From the NCBI RefSeq assembly GCF_027497215.1, contig NZ_CP114904.1:4786001-4850000 (forward strand): a stretch of 64,000 nt of DNA, in the 5' to 3' direction. The stretch comes from Micromonospora sp. WMMD812. Its GTDB lineage: Bacteria; Actinomycetota; Actinomycetes; Mycobacteriales; Micromonosporaceae. This document shows positions 8,604 through 17,172 of the stretch, in pieces (the stretch's first letter is position 1; each line of letters opens with the position of its first letter). The translations under genes were made by a program, and so were the position numbers. Below the pieces are notes generated by a model that was not told where the DNA came from, ran no database searches, and worked only from the letters and a program-made list of their open reading frames with translations.

Positions 8604-8711
8604 GGGCCCTGACTGTAGGGACGTGCCGTGGAGATCGGTGGCTCACGTTGTGAACGATCTGTGGAGAACCGCCGGTCACCGGTCACCGGTCGACGCGCGG
8701 CCGCGCCCGCC

Positions 8712-9374
8712 TCACCCGAGCCCGACGCGTACCGGGTGGGCGGAGGCGGAGCCGAGCCAGGTGTGCGGGTTGCCGTACCAGCACCAGCCGAGCTTCGGCG
8801 CGCCCTGGCTGATCCAGATCGCGGGCACCCGCTTGTCGCCGCAGCGCGAGCCGACCAGCGAGAAGCACTTGTTCTTGGCCAGCGCGGCCGGATACAGGCT
8901 GACGAAGGCGAGCCCCTCGTCGATGGTGATGGGCAGCCGGTCCTGACCGGTGATGACCTCCATCGCCCCGGAGGGGGCGAGGTTCAGCGTCTCCTCACCC
9001 CGGTCCACGTCGAAGAGCAGGTACGCGGGGCCGGCCGGCGCCTCCAGCTCCTTAATCGGGTCGAAGCGGGCCAGGTCGCCGTCGGCGAAGTGGCGGTCCA
9101 GGAAGCCGGGCTTGCGCTTGCCGGCCAGCGTGGTCAGCGCGAGCCGCTCCTCCACCGGGATCAGCTCGCGGGTGATCACCAGCAGGAAGGGCACCCGCCC
9201 CTCGGTGGGGGCCGCCAGGCCGGCCGCGCCGGCGACGGCCGCCGCACGCAGCGGGGCGACCAGGCTCCGGAAGTCCTCCACGGTCATCCGGGCAAGCGCG
9301 GGGTAGCCCAGTTCCACCAGGCGGTCGAGCTGACGGTCGAACTCGGTCGCGGCGTCGAACGGGACATCGGTCAC
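8712..9374 (-). CDS. DUF5701 family protein
   Basis: The 220-residue soluble protein has no signal peptide or membrane segment. Recognisable stretches are LGYPALARMTVEDF near the N-terminus, PFLLVITRELIPVEERL, YLLFDVDRGEE in the middle, and KRVPAIWISQGAPKLGWCWYGNPHTWLG near the C-terminus. I assign it to the actinobacterial DUF5701 family, whose function is not known. The GTG start is preceded by GAGG and faces the second sigma-factor gene across 135 bases containing a TCGTACG-type dyad. Upstream parts of the open frame read as antisense to the sigma gene and are not coding. Confidence 0.8.
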   Translation of the reverse strand: MTDVPFDAATEFDRQLDRLVELGYPALARMTVEDFRSLVAPLRAAAVAGAAGLAAPTEGRVPFLLVITRELIPVEERLALTTLAGKRKPGFLDRHFADGDLARFDPIKELEAPAGPAYLLFDVDRGEETLNLAPSGAMEVITGQDRLPITIDEGLAFVSLYPAALAKNKCFSLVGSRCGDKRVPAIWISQGAPKLGWCWYGNPHTWLGSASAHPVRVGLG

Positions 9375-9389
9375 GGTGGCCTCCTCGAA

Positions 9390-9418
9390 GTCGTACGGCC
9401 TACCGTACAGCGTACGAC
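9390..9418. promoter_or_regulatory. dyad GTCGTACG-N13-CGTACGAC in a divergent promoter region
   Basis: Exact 8-bp inverted arms at 9390-9397 and 9411-9418. The longer word GTCGTACGGCC at 9390-9400 is repeated directly at 9470-9480. It lies between the DUF5701 gene and the second sigma-factor gene, and could bind a regulator or form part of an autoregulated sigma promoter. Confidence 0.4.
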
Positions 9419-9509
9419 CAAGAGGATTATTCCCGACACGGCGATGCAACCCCGTGCTGCGGGTGGTCCGTCGTACGGCCGTGATGGTCGACAGAGAGGT
9501 GGGACCGCG

Positions 9510-9998
9510 GTGAGGCGCGCCGACGAGGACGACTTCCGGGCCTACGTCGCCGACCGGATGGATCGCTGGCGGCGCAGCGCGTTCCTGCTCTGTCAGGACT
9601 GGCACACCGCCGACGACGTCGTGTCCGTCGCGGTCGCGCGGCTCTACCGGAGCTGGGGCACGGTGAGCCGGGCGGACAACCGCGACGCGTACGCGCAGCG
9701 GGTGCTGACCCGCTGCTGGCTCGACGAGCGGCGTCGGCCCTGGAACAACCGGGAGCAGTCGTGGGCCCAGGTGCCGGACACCGTCGGCGTGGCGCAGGAC
9801 GTGACCGACCGGGACGGGCTCGCCGCCCTGCTGCGGTCGCTCGGACCACGACAGCGCGCGGTGCTCGTGCTCCGCTACTACCTCGACTACTCGGTCGAGG
9901 AGACGGCCGAGGTGCTCGGTGTGTCCGCCGGCACGGTCAAGAGCCAGTCCGCGCGCGGGCTGGCGAACCTGCGTGTCGTCCTCGACGGCCAGTCCTGA
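9510..9998 (+). CDS. SigE-family ECF RNA polymerase sigma factor
   Basis: The protein has 162 residues. Region 2 is at about residues 5-70 (FRAYVADRMDRWRRSAFLLC, DWHTADDVVSVAVARLYRSW) and region 4 at about 105-155 (LRSLGPRQRAVLVLRYYLDYS, then TAEVLGVSAGTVKSQSARGL). The GTG start follows AGAGAGGTGGGA and gives the length typical of the family; the frame continues upstream through non-coding sequence. It is 15 bases ahead of a membrane-protein gene with the layout of the other sigma partners in this window. Its promoter targets are unknown. Confidence 0.9.
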   Translation: MRRADEDDFRAYVADRMDRWRRSAFLLCQDWHTADDVVSVAVARLYRSWGTVSRADNRDAYAQRVLTRCWLDERRRPWNNREQSWAQVPDTVGVAQDVTDRDGLAALLRSLGPRQRAVLVLRYYLDYSVEETAEVLGVSAGTVKSQSARGLANLRVVLDGQS

Positions 9999-10013
9999 GT
10001 AGACGGGGGAATC

Positions 10014-10832
10014 GTGACTCACCAGGTGTTCGACGAGTTGATCGGCACGCCACCGCCGTCGCGGGTCGACGTCGACGGCATCGTCCGCAGGGAACGACGG
10101 AGCCGGAGCGCCCGGCGACTCGGCGGCGCACTGGCCGCCGTGCTGGCCCTGGCGCTGGCCGTCGGCGTACGCGACCGGCCCGGCGCTGCCGAGGTCACGC
10201 CCCGGGCCAGCGCCTCCTCGCCCACGGCGGACACCCGGTTCCGGTTGGTCTTCGACACGGACGAGACGGCCGACGCCACCGCGCGGCGGCTCGGCCAGGA
10301 GTTGGACCGGGCGATGCGAAAGGTGGCGCCCGGTGCGGTGTGGTTCTGGATGCCCGACCAGCCCGGCGAGCCCCGGCGGCCGGACGGGCAGGCGCCGACG
10401 TTCTCGCACCGGGGCCGCGCGGACCTCATCAACGGCTCCTCCGGGTTGTCGTACCAGGGTCGCCGGGGGGCGCTGAGACTGTCGATCAGCCCCGAGGTCC
10501 ACAGCGACGCGTCGTCCGGACCCGTCAGTTACTACTGGGCGTGCCGGATGCCGCCGGACGTCCGGGAGGACAACCGCTACCACCGGGTGTGCGAGGAGGC
10601 GACCAGCCCCGGCGGCGCCCGGATGAAGATCCAGACCTACACCGGCAAGCGGCAACCGACCGTCCAGCACCTCGTCGTGGTCCAGCTGCCGGACAACCGG
10701 ACGTTGGAGCTGAGCGTGCAGAACATGGTCGGGGTCGACGAGTCGGCGGTGCCGGCACAACCGGAGGCGCCGCTCTCCCGGGAGCAGGTGCGGGAGATCG
10801 CCGTGCAGATCGCGGACCAGATCAAGAGCTGA
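10014..10832 (+). CDS. membrane-anchored partner of the second sigma factor
   Basis: This 272-residue protein has a cytoplasmic N-terminus of about 36 residues ending in a basic run (RRERRSRSARR), a single membrane helix at about 37-52, and an external domain of about 215 residues. The external part carries little that I recognise; it contains FWMPDQPGEPRR and a pair of Cys-containing segments (YYWACRMPPD and YHRVCEEATS) that could form a disulfide outside the cell. By analogy with the other two cassettes it may restrain its sigma factor, but no known anti-sigma domain is visible. Confidence 0.7.
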   Translation: MTHQVFDELIGTPPPSRVDVDGIVRRERRSRSARRLGGALAAVLALALAVGVRDRPGAAEVTPRASASSPTADTRFRLVFDTDETADATARRLGQELDRAMRKVAPGAVWFWMPDQPGEPRRPDGQAPTFSHRGRADLINGSSGLSYQGRRGALRLSISPEVHSDASSGPVSYYWACRMPPDVREDNRYHRVCEEATSPGGARMKIQTYTGKRQPTVQHLVVVQLPDNRTLELSVQNMVGVDESAVPAQPEAPLSREQVREIAVQIADQIKS

Positions 10833-10859
10833 CGGCGGAGCGAGCAGGGCTGGGCCGGG

Positions 10860-11657
10860 TCAGCGGTTCCAGTCCTGCTTCGCCGCGCGGACCAGCTTGT
10901 CCTTCAACTCCCGGGTGTGCCGCCGGCTCACCGGCAGCTCGGTGCCGTCGATCACCACCACGTAGCCGGAGTTGACCAGCCGCAGCTCGGCGATGAGCTT
11001 CAGCTGCACCAGGTACGACCGGTGGATCCGGACGAAACCGGCGTCGGCCCAGCGCTCGGCGAGCGTGGCCAGCGAGACCCGGACCAGGTGCGAGCCGTCC
11101 CCGGTGTGCAGCCGGGCGTAGTCGCCCTGCGCCTCGACCCAGCGCACCGCCGAACGGGGCAGCATCCGGGTCGTGCCGGCCAGCTCGATCGGGATGGTCG
11201 GGTCCTCCTCCGCCCGGGCCAGCGCCGCCGGGTGCGACGGCACCACCCGAGAGCCGATCACCCGGCGCAGCGACTCGGCCAGCCGCTCCGCGCGTACCGG
11301 TTTGCGCACGTAGTCGGTGGCCCCGAGGTCGAACGCGTCGACCGCGCCGTCGTCGTACGCGGTGACGAAGACGATCGCCGGCGGGCGGGCGAACCGGCGC
11401 AGCACCCGGGCCAGCTCCATCCCGTCCAGGCCGGGCATCCGGATGTCCAGGAAGACCACGTCCACGTCGCCGTCGCGGAGCAGTCGCAGCGCCTCGGTCG
11501 CGTCCCCGGCCGTGTGCAGCCGGGCCACCCGCGGGTCGGCCCGCAGGTGGTACGCCAGCTCGTCGAGCGCGGGCGGCTCGTCGTCGACCGCCAGCACCCG
11601 GAGGAAACCGGACGCGTTCACCGCACCGACCCGGTCGGCCCGCTCGCGCTCGCTCAC
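10860..11657 (-). CDS. LytTR-family response regulator
   Basis: The protein has 265 residues. The receiver domain has DDE at about residues 25-27, phospho-acceptor D71 in VVFLDIRMPG and Lys in YVRKP. The C-terminal LytTR DNA-binding domain spans about residues 160-262 (RMLPRSAVRWVEAQGDYARLHT, FVRIHRSYLVQL, VSRRHTRELKDKL). The start is a GTG that overlaps the stop of an upstream 20-codon mini-ORF (GTGA) and is preceded by AGGGTGGCGCC. It is the partner of the LytS-like kinase at 11772-12998, with two 59-bp repeat units in between. Confidence 0.95.
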   Translation of the reverse strand: MSERERADRVGAVNASGFLRVLAVDDEPPALDELAYHLRADPRVARLHTAGDATEALRLLRDGDVDVVFLDIRMPGLDGMELARVLRRFARPPAIVFVTAYDDGAVDAFDLGATDYVRKPVRAERLAESLRRVIGSRVVPSHPAALARAEEDPTIPIELAGTTRMLPRSAVRWVEAQGDYARLHTGDGSHLVRVSLATLAERWADAGFVRIHRSYLVQLKLIAELRLVNSGYVVVIDGTELPVSRRHTRELKDKLVRAAKQDWNR

Positions 11658-11769
11658 GGCGCCACCCTTGTTCGCGACTGCGGGGCTCGCAACCCCGGCT
11701 CACTCCTCGCGCTCACGGCGCCACCTTTGTTCGCGGCTGCGGGGCTCGCAACCCCGGCTCACTCCTCGC
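11652..11769 (-). repeat. two tandem 59-bp units between kinase and regulator genes
   Basis: Copy one is 11652-11710 and copy two 11711-11769; they differ at two positions. Read on the minus strand, each contains GGGGTTGCGAGCCCC, which can fold as a small hairpin. Each ends in AAAGGTGGCGCC or AAGGGTGGCGCC, a ribosome-binding site 5-6 bases before the next GTG. The period of 59 equals 63 (20 codons plus stop) minus a 4-base GTGA overlap. Confidence 0.95.
11654..11716 (-). CDS. 20-codon mini-ORF in repeat copy one
   Basis: The frame starts at a GTG that overlaps the stop of the neighbouring mini-ORF and ends in a TGA that overlaps the GTG of the LytTR regulator gene. It encodes a basic peptide beginning VSARSEPGLRAPQS. 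A peptide function is doubtful. The more likely role is to pass ribosomes from the kinase gene to the regulator gene. Confidence 0.4.
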   Translation of the reverse strand: MSARSEPGLRAPQSRTRVAP

Positions 11770-11775
11770 GCTCAC
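11713..11775 (-). CDS. 20-codon mini-ORF in repeat copy two
   Basis: The GTG start overlaps the stop codon of the LytS-like kinase gene, and the TGA stop overlaps the start of the second mini-ORF. The peptide begins VSARSEPGLRAPQP and differs from its tandem neighbour by two residues. Conservation of the frame in both copies follows from their near identity, so it does not by itself prove translation. Confidence 0.4.
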   Translation of the reverse strand: MSARSEPGLRAPQPRTKVAP

Positions 11776-12998
11776 GAACCCGCCCGTACGCCGGGGTGGA
11801 ACTTCGGGACCCGCATGCTCACCTTCGTGCCCGAGCCGAGCCCGGTCTCCACGACCAGGCCGAACTCGTTCCCGAAGACCGACCGGAGCCGCTCGTCGAC
11901 GTTGGAGAGCCCGACGTGCTGGCCGGAGTCGTCCCCCGGATCGCCGTTGCTGTGGGCCAGCTCGGCGATGCCGGCGGTCAGCGTGGTCGGATCCATCCCC
12001 ACTCCGTCGTCCTCCACCGTGATGTGACACTCGGCACCGGCGTCCCGGGCCTCGATGCTCACCATGCCCGTGCCGGGCTTGCGGGACAACCCGTGCCGGA
12101 CGGCGTTCTCCACGAGCGGCTGGAGGCAGAGGAACGGCAGGGTCACCGGCAGCACCTCGGGAGCGATCTGCAGGCGCACCTGGAGCCGGTCGCCGAACCG
12201 GGCCCGCTCGATGGTCAGGTAGCGGTCGATCGAGCGCAGCTCCTCGGCCAGCGTGGTGAACTCCCCGTGGGCCCGGAACGAGTACCGGGTGAACTCGGCG
12301 AACTCCAGGATCAGCTCGCGGGCCCGCTCCGGGTCGGTGCGGACGAACGAGCCGATCGCGGTCAGCGCGTTGTAGATGAAGTGCGGGCTGATCTGGGCGC
12401 GCAGCGCCCGGACCTCGGCCCGGGCCAGCCGCTCCCGGGACGAGTCCAGCTCGGCCAGAGCGAGCTGGTTGCCGGCCCAGTGCGCGGTCTCCAGGGTCGC
12501 CTGCACCAGCCCCGGGGCGGGCGGCCCGTCGGCGACCGCGACCAGCGCGCCGACCACCCGACCGTCCGCGCCGGTCAGCGGGGCGACCACCGCGCCGCGT
12601 ACCGGGCAGTCGACCCGGTCGCAGTGCAGCTCCGCGTCGCCGAGCACCGTCGAGCGCTCGGCGGCCACGGCCCGGCGGGCCGCGCCCAGCAGCTGCTCGC
12701 CGTGGTGTGCGCCGCGCCCGTCGAGGGCGAGCAGCTCCGTCCGGTCGGTCAGCGCCAGGCCGACCGCGCCGACCAGGGCCCGCAGATGGCGTACGGACTT
12801 GGCCGCACCGGCCGGGCTCAACCCCGCGCGCAGCGGCTCGGCGGCCAGCCCCGCGGTGTGCAGCACCTCGTAGGTGGCGCGCTGGGTGGCGGTGGCGATG
12901 CCGCGCCGGGCGCGCAGCCGCCCGACCGCGAAGAGGGCCGCGACCAGCGCGGTGACCAGCGAGAGTACGGCGAAGACGGCCGAGAGGTTGCCACCCAC
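11772..12998 (-). CDS. LytS-type sensor histidine kinase
   Basis: The protein has 408 residues. It has one N-terminal membrane segment (about residues 4-24), then a GAF-like region (about 60-190) and a His_kinase domain (ISPHFIYNALTAIGSFVR, with the acceptor His in SPHFIYNAL). A HATPase domain follows with PLVENAVRHGL, EDDGVGMDP and GLSNVDERLR. This is the kinase class that pairs with LytTR regulators, and the LytTR gene follows it. The GTG start is in a region without other good candidates. The stop overlaps the GTG of the first 59-bp repeat unit. Confidence 0.93.
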   Translation of the reverse strand: MGGNLSAVFAVLSLVTALVAALFAVGRLRARRGIATATQRATYEVLHTAGLAAEPLRAGLSPAGAAKSVRHLRALVGAVGLALTDRTELLALDGRGAHHGEQLLGAARRAVAAERSTVLGDAELHCDRVDCPVRGAVVAPLTGADGRVVGALVAVADGPPAPGLVQATLETAHWAGNQLALAELDSSRERLARAEVRALRAQISPHFIYNALTAIGSFVRTDPERARELILEFAEFTRYSFRAHGEFTTLAEELRSIDRYLTIERARFGDRLQVRLQIAPEVLPVTLPFLCLQPLVENAVRHGLSRKPGTGMVSIEARDAGAECHITVEDDGVGMDPTTLTAGIAELAHSNGDPGDDSGQHVGLSNVDERLRSVFGNEFGLVVETGLGSGTKVSMRVPKFHPGVRAGS

Positions 12999-13040
12999 GC
13001 CCAGATCCTGGTGGTTCGGGGGTGGCTTACGCCAGCCCCG

Positions 13041-14624
13041 TCAGTACGCGCCCTTGCGGGCCAGCACCACGCCGACCGTGCGCCACAGGATGCTCAGGTC
13101 GTACGCGAGTGACCAGTTGTCGACGTAGTAGAGGTCCAGCCGGACCGCCTCGTCCCAGGAGAGGTCGGAGCGGCCGGAGACCTGCCAGAGGCCGGTCATG
13201 CCCGGCCGGACCAGCAGCCGCCGGCGTACGTCGCCGAGGAAGTCACCGTCGTCGGCCGGCAGCGGACGCGGCCCGACCAGCGACATCTCACCCCAGAGCA
13301 CGTTGATCAGCTGCGGCAGCTCGTCGAGCGAGGAGCCGCGCAGGAAGCGGCCCACCGGGAAGACCCGGGGGTCCTGCTTCATCTTGAAGAGCATGCCGTC
13401 GGTCTCGTTCTGGTCGACCAGGCTGGCCAACCGCTCCTCGGCGTCGACGTACATGGTCCGGAACTTCCACACCCGGAACGTGCGCCCCTCGTGCCCCACC
13501 CGGGGCTGCCGGAAGAAGACCGGCCCGGGGTCGGAGATCTTGATCGCCAGCGCGATGGCCACGAACACCGGGACCAGCGCCAGCAGCCCGAGCCCGGCGG
13601 CGACCCGGTCCATCAGGTTCTTGGCGAGCAGCGCCGGGCCCGACAGGGTCGGCTCCTCGACGTGCAGCAGCGGCAGGCCCTCGATCGGCCGGATGTGCAC
13701 CCGGGGGCCGGCGATGTCGGTGAGCTGCGGGGCGACGACCAGGTCGACGCCGGAGCCCTCCAGCTGCCAGGCGAGCCGGCGCAGCTCACCCGGCTCGGCG
13801 CTGGCCGAGCCGCACACCGCGATGGTGTCGCCGCCCACCTCCCGCACCAGGGCGAGCACGTCCCGCCCGGCGTACACCGGGACCGGGGTCTGCATGCCCC
13901 GGGCCGCCGCGTAGCCGTCGGTGATGTGGATGGCCACCGGGACGAGGCCGGCGGCGGGGTTGCGGGTGACCGCGGTGTAGACCTCCAGGCACTCCGGCAG
14001 CGTGCCGACCAACACCATCCGGTGGCCGCCCTGACCGATGTTGCGCCGGACCACGTGCAGGACGAACCGGGCGAGAATGCGGCCCAGCAGGATCAGCAGC
14101 AGGGCGCCGAGCAGCGCGGTGCCGACCGTGTAACGGGACAGGTCGGTCTTGGTGGCGAAGGCGAGGAAGGAGACCGTGGCCGCGACGGCGACGCCGGCCC
14201 GGATCACCCGCTTGAACTCGTCCGGCCCCAGCCCGAGGTAGCGCCGGTCGTACGCCCGGTTGCCCCAGAGGATGATCACCCAGCCCAGCGGCAGCAGCAC
14301 GAACGCCACCGTGAAGAACCAGGTCGGGTCCTCCTGGGCGTTGTAGAAGCCCGACCGGGCCTGGTCGAAGGTGTGGATCGCGGTGAAGCTCGCGAACGCC
14401 GCCGCCGCGATGTCGAGCAGCAGGAGGATGGCGGTGTAGGGACGGTGCCACCGGGAGACGCGGCGCCGGGCCCGGGCCCATGCCGACCGGGGTACGCCGT
14501 TGTGCGACGGCGGCGCCGGCGGCTGGATCTCGAAGCTGTCGACGTGCCGCACGAGTTTGCTCCGGCCTTCGTTGGATACCGGGCGCTGGAGGCTTGTCGT
14601 CACCTCACCCATGTCCTCCCGCAT
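13041..14624 (-). CDS. polyprenyl-phosphate sugar-1-phosphate transferase (exopolysaccharide initiating enzyme)
   Basis: The protein has 527 residues. The N-terminal half has about four membrane helices (residues about 60-170) and a CoA-binding/Rossmann-like middle region (GGHRMVLVGTLPE). A fifth helix near residue 340 precedes the C-terminal bacterial sugar transferase domain (FFRQPRVGHEGRTFRVWKFR, LRGSSLDELPQLINVL, GEMSLVGPRPLP, RPGMTGLWQVSGRSDL). These enzymes move a hexose-1-phosphate from a UDP-sugar to undecaprenyl phosphate at the inner membrane face and start exopolysaccharide repeat units. Starts at 14624 or 14610 are both possible. No flippase or polymerase genes adjoin. Confidence 0.93.
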   Translation of the reverse strand: MREDMGEVTTSLQRPVSNEGRSKLVRHVDSFEIQPPAPPSHNGVPRSAWARARRRVSRWHRPYTAILLLLDIAAAAFASFTAIHTFDQARSGFYNAQEDPTWFFTVAFVLLPLGWVIILWGNRAYDRRYLGLGPDEFKRVIRAGVAVAATVSFLAFATKTDLSRYTVGTALLGALLLILLGRILARFVLHVVRRNIGQGGHRMVLVGTLPECLEVYTAVTRNPAAGLVPVAIHITDGYAAARGMQTPVPVYAGRDVLALVREVGGDTIAVCGSASAEPGELRRLAWQLEGSGVDLVVAPQLTDIAGPRVHIRPIEGLPLLHVEEPTLSGPALLAKNLMDRVAAGLGLLALVPVFVAIALAIKISDPGPVFFRQPRVGHEGRTFRVWKFRTMYVDAEERLASLVDQNETDGMLFKMKQDPRVFPVGRFLRGSSLDELPQLINVLWGEMSLVGPRPLPADDGDFLGDVRRRLLVRPGMTGLWQVSGRSDLSWDEAVRLDLYYVDNWSLAYDLSILWRTVGVVLARKGAY

Positions 14625-14877
14625 GACACGTGCCGCTCACTCGCCGTGAGGGCCCGAGTCGCCCACCGTCCCAGTCTCCCACGCGGACCCCGGCCGGGCG
14701 CCGACCCGAAGGAGTTTGCGCCCGATGGTGCCGGCGGGGTTCTGGCCGGCTCCACGCCATATCAGAAGCCGGGGACCGAGTCACTATACCGATGGATGGC
14801 GGGGTCGGAAGAACTGCCGACCGGGACCTTCGCCGATCTCCGGTCGATTTCGCTCCGTAACCGGCGGGTGGCGTTAC

Positions 14878-15738
14878 TCACCGTACGAGACGGGACAACC
14901 GTCGGTCAGCGAGTGGCTTGCCGCCCGTCTGACAGGTCGCGCAGTACTGGAGGCTCGAGTCGGAGAAGGAGACCTCCCGGACGGTGTCGCCACAGACCGG
15001 GCAGGGCAGTCCGGTGCGCGCGTGCACCTTCAGCCCGGAGCGCTTCTCGCCCTTCAGCTCGGCCGCGCGCTGGCCGAGCGACCGGTCGACCGCGTCGCCG
15101 AGCACCTGGCGGGTCGCCACGTGCAGGGCGGCCAGCTGGTCGTCGGTCAGCCGGTCGGTGATCGCGAACGGGGAGAGCTTGGCCGCGTGCAGGATCTCGT
15201 CGGAGTACGCGTTGCCGACCCCGGAGAGGACCGACTGGTCGGTCAGCACGCCCTTCACCTGCCCCCGCCGGCTGCGCAGCCGCTCGGCGAAGGTGGGCAG
15301 GTCGGCGGCGAGCGCGTCCGGGCCGAGCTTGGCGACCCCCGGGACGGCTCCCGGGTCGGTCACCAGGTACGCGGCGAGCTTCTTCTGGGTGCCGGCCTCG
15401 GTCAGGTCGAAGCCGGAGCCGTCGTCCAGGCGGACCCGAAGGGCGATCGGACCCTTGCCGGGGCGCAGCGGGGCGGCCGAGGGGAACGCCTCCCGGTAGT
15501 GCAACCAGCCCGCCCGGGCCAGGTGCACCACCAGGTGCAGGTCGCCGTCGAGGACGACGTCGAGGAACTTGCCGTGCCGGCGCGCGTCCACCACCGTCCG
15601 GCCGGTGGCCGCGGTCGGCGCCGGGTCGTACGTCTTGAGGGCGCTGATCGCGGCGACCTCGAGCCGGTCGACGCGCCGCCCCACCGCGCGCTGGCGCAGG
15701 TAACCCGCGAGCGCTTCAACCTCCGGTAGTTCGGGCAC
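14878..15738 (-). CDS. Fpg/Nei-family formamidopyrimidine-DNA glycosylase
   Basis: The protein has 286 residues. After removal of the initiator, the chain begins PELPEVE, with the catalytic Pro and Glu of the family, which fixes the GTG start. RRHGKFLDVVL carries the conserved Lys of the beta-hairpin region, and SVLSGVGNAYSDEIL is the helix-two-turn-helix. The C-terminal zinc finger has CPVC and CATC pairs. It excises oxidised bases and nicks the strand by beta/delta elimination. Whether it prefers 8-oxoguanine (Fpg) or oxidised pyrimidines (Nei) is not certain. It diverges from the GT4 gene across only 24 bases. Confidence 0.93.
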   Translation of the reverse strand: MPELPEVEALAGYLRQRAVGRRVDRLEVAAISALKTYDPAPTAATGRTVVDARRHGKFLDVVLDGDLHLVVHLARAGWLHYREAFPSAAPLRPGKGPIALRVRLDDGSGFDLTEAGTQKKLAAYLVTDPGAVPGVAKLGPDALAADLPTFAERLRSRRGQVKGVLTDQSVLSGVGNAYSDEILHAAKLSPFAITDRLTDDQLAALHVATRQVLGDAVDRSLGQRAAELKGEKRSGLKVHARTGLPCPVCGDTVREVSFSDSSLQYCATCQTGGKPLADRRLSRLVR

Positions 15739-15762
15739 CAGCCAACGGTAGCCTTCTTTCCC

Positions 15763-17031
15763 GTGAGAATCGTGGTGGCGCACAACCGGTACCGGGAGGC
15801 TCAGCCGTCCGGCGAGAACACCATCGTCGACGCGGAGATCAACCAGCTCACCGCGGCCGGGGTCGAGGTGCTGCCGTTCATCCGCAGCTCGGACGAGATC
15901 CCGTCGATGTCGACGGCGGCGAAGGCGCTGCTGCCGATCTCGCCGATCTGGGCCCCGCGCGCCCAGCACGACCTGAGCCGGCTGCTCACCGAGCACCGGC
16001 CGGACGTGCTGCACCTGCACAACCCGTACCCGCTGCTCTCCCCCTGGGTGGTGCGGACCGCGCACCGGCACGGGGTGCCGGTGGTCCAGACGGTGCACAA
16101 CTACCGGCAGGTCTGCTCCTCCGGGATCTACTTCCGGGACGGCGTGATCTGCCAGGACTGCAAGGGCCGGGCGCTGGGCGTGCCGGCGATCAAGCACCGC
16201 TGCTACCGGGACTCGGCGGCGCAGAGCGCGCTGATGGCGACCACCCTGGCCGTGCACCGCGGCACCTGGCGGTCGGTGGACCGGTACATCGCGCTCACCT
16301 CGGCCATCGCCGACCACCTGCGCGACTACGGCATTCCGGACGAGCGCATCGTGGTCAAGCCGAACGCCGTGCCGGACCCGGGCCGCCCCGCGCCGCTCGG
16401 CGACGGGTTCCTCTACATGGCCCGGCTCTCCCCGGAGAAGGGCGTCGACCTGTTGCTGGACGCCTGGCGTCGGCATCCGGTGGGCGCGCTGGGCACGTTG
16501 CGCGTGGCCGGCGACGGCGAGCTGCGCCCGCTGGTGGAGGCCGCCGCCGCCGAGCGCCCCGACGTCGTCTACCTGGGCCAACTCGACCGGGCCGGGGTGC
16601 GCGCGGCGGTCGAGGCGAGCGCGGTGGTGATCGCCGCCTCCATGTGGCACGACGTGCTGCCGACCGTGATCATCGAGGCGCTGGCCAGCGGCCGGCCGGT
16701 GCTCGGCACCGCGCTGGGCGGCATTCCGTACCTGGTGGGCGCGGACGCTCCGCGCGAGCCGGCCGGCACCGGGCCGGCCGAGGTCGCCTCGGCCGTCGCC
16801 GGGGACGGCGGGTCGCCGATGCCGGCCGGCATCGAGGCGGGCGAGGCCGGCTGGGTGGTGGCCCCGGAGCCGGCCGCGCTGGCCGCCGCCCTGCCGATCG
16901 CCCGGGCGGGGGCCGCCGCGCTCGCCCCGGCCGCCCGGACCCGCTACGAGCGGACCTTCCACCCCGACGTGGTCACCAGGCAGCTCATCGACATCTACGC
17001 CGGCCTGTCCCGCACCCCGAGCCGCGCCTGA
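15763..17031 (+). CDS. GT4 family glycosyltransferase
   Basis: This 422-residue soluble GT-B enzyme has an N-terminal acceptor domain beginning RIVVAHNRY. The C-terminal donor-binding domain has MARLSPEKGVDLLLDAW and the EX7E region in DVLPTVIIEALASGRPVLG. A Cys-rich patch (YFRDGVICQDCKGRALG) is shared with the WbuB/WcaI-like relatives of GT4. A GTG start follows a weak ribosome-binding site. It probably adds a sugar to a lipid or polysaccharide carrier. It may belong with the sugar transferase and the CDP-alcohol operon around it. A strong palindromic terminator lies 8 bases after its stop. Confidence 0.9.
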   Translation: MRIVVAHNRYREAQPSGENTIVDAEINQLTAAGVEVLPFIRSSDEIPSMSTAAKALLPISPIWAPRAQHDLSRLLTEHRPDVLHLHNPYPLLSPWVVRTAHRHGVPVVQTVHNYRQVCSSGIYFRDGVICQDCKGRALGVPAIKHRCYRDSAAQSALMATTLAVHRGTWRSVDRYIALTSAIADHLRDYGIPDERIVVKPNAVPDPGRPAPLGDGFLYMARLSPEKGVDLLLDAWRRHPVGALGTLRVAGDGELRPLVEAAAAERPDVVYLGQLDRAGVRAAVEASAVVIAASMWHDVLPTVIIEALASGRPVLGTALGGIPYLVGADAPREPAGTGPAEVASAVAGDGGSPMPAGIEAGEAGWVVAPEPAALAAALPIARAGAAALAPAARTRYERTFHPDVVTRQLIDIYAGLSRTPSRA

Positions 17032-17038
17032 GCCGCCG

Positions 17039-17060
17039 GCCCGCTCCCCGGGGAGCGGGC
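17039..17060 (+). terminator. perfect 11-bp-arm hairpin after the GT4 gene
   Basis: GCCCGCTCCCC is followed at once by GGGGAGCGGGC, a self-complementary 22-mer, 8 bases after the GT4 stop. No T-run follows, as is usual for terminators in this GC range. Confidence 0.7.
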
Positions 17061-17172
17061 TGTGCCCGCACGATCGCGCCGGATCCCGCAAGGAGGGGCT
17101 TCGGCGGCGCTCCGACACCACTCTTTCCAGGATCGAGCAGGATCAAGGAAGTAGCGGTGGGCCCGGCGGCGG

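Noticed and set aside
11652..11769. Tandem 59-bp units as a CRISPR or iteron array
   Set aside because: No spacers, only two copies in direct contact, and the unit length is explained by the coupled reading frames.
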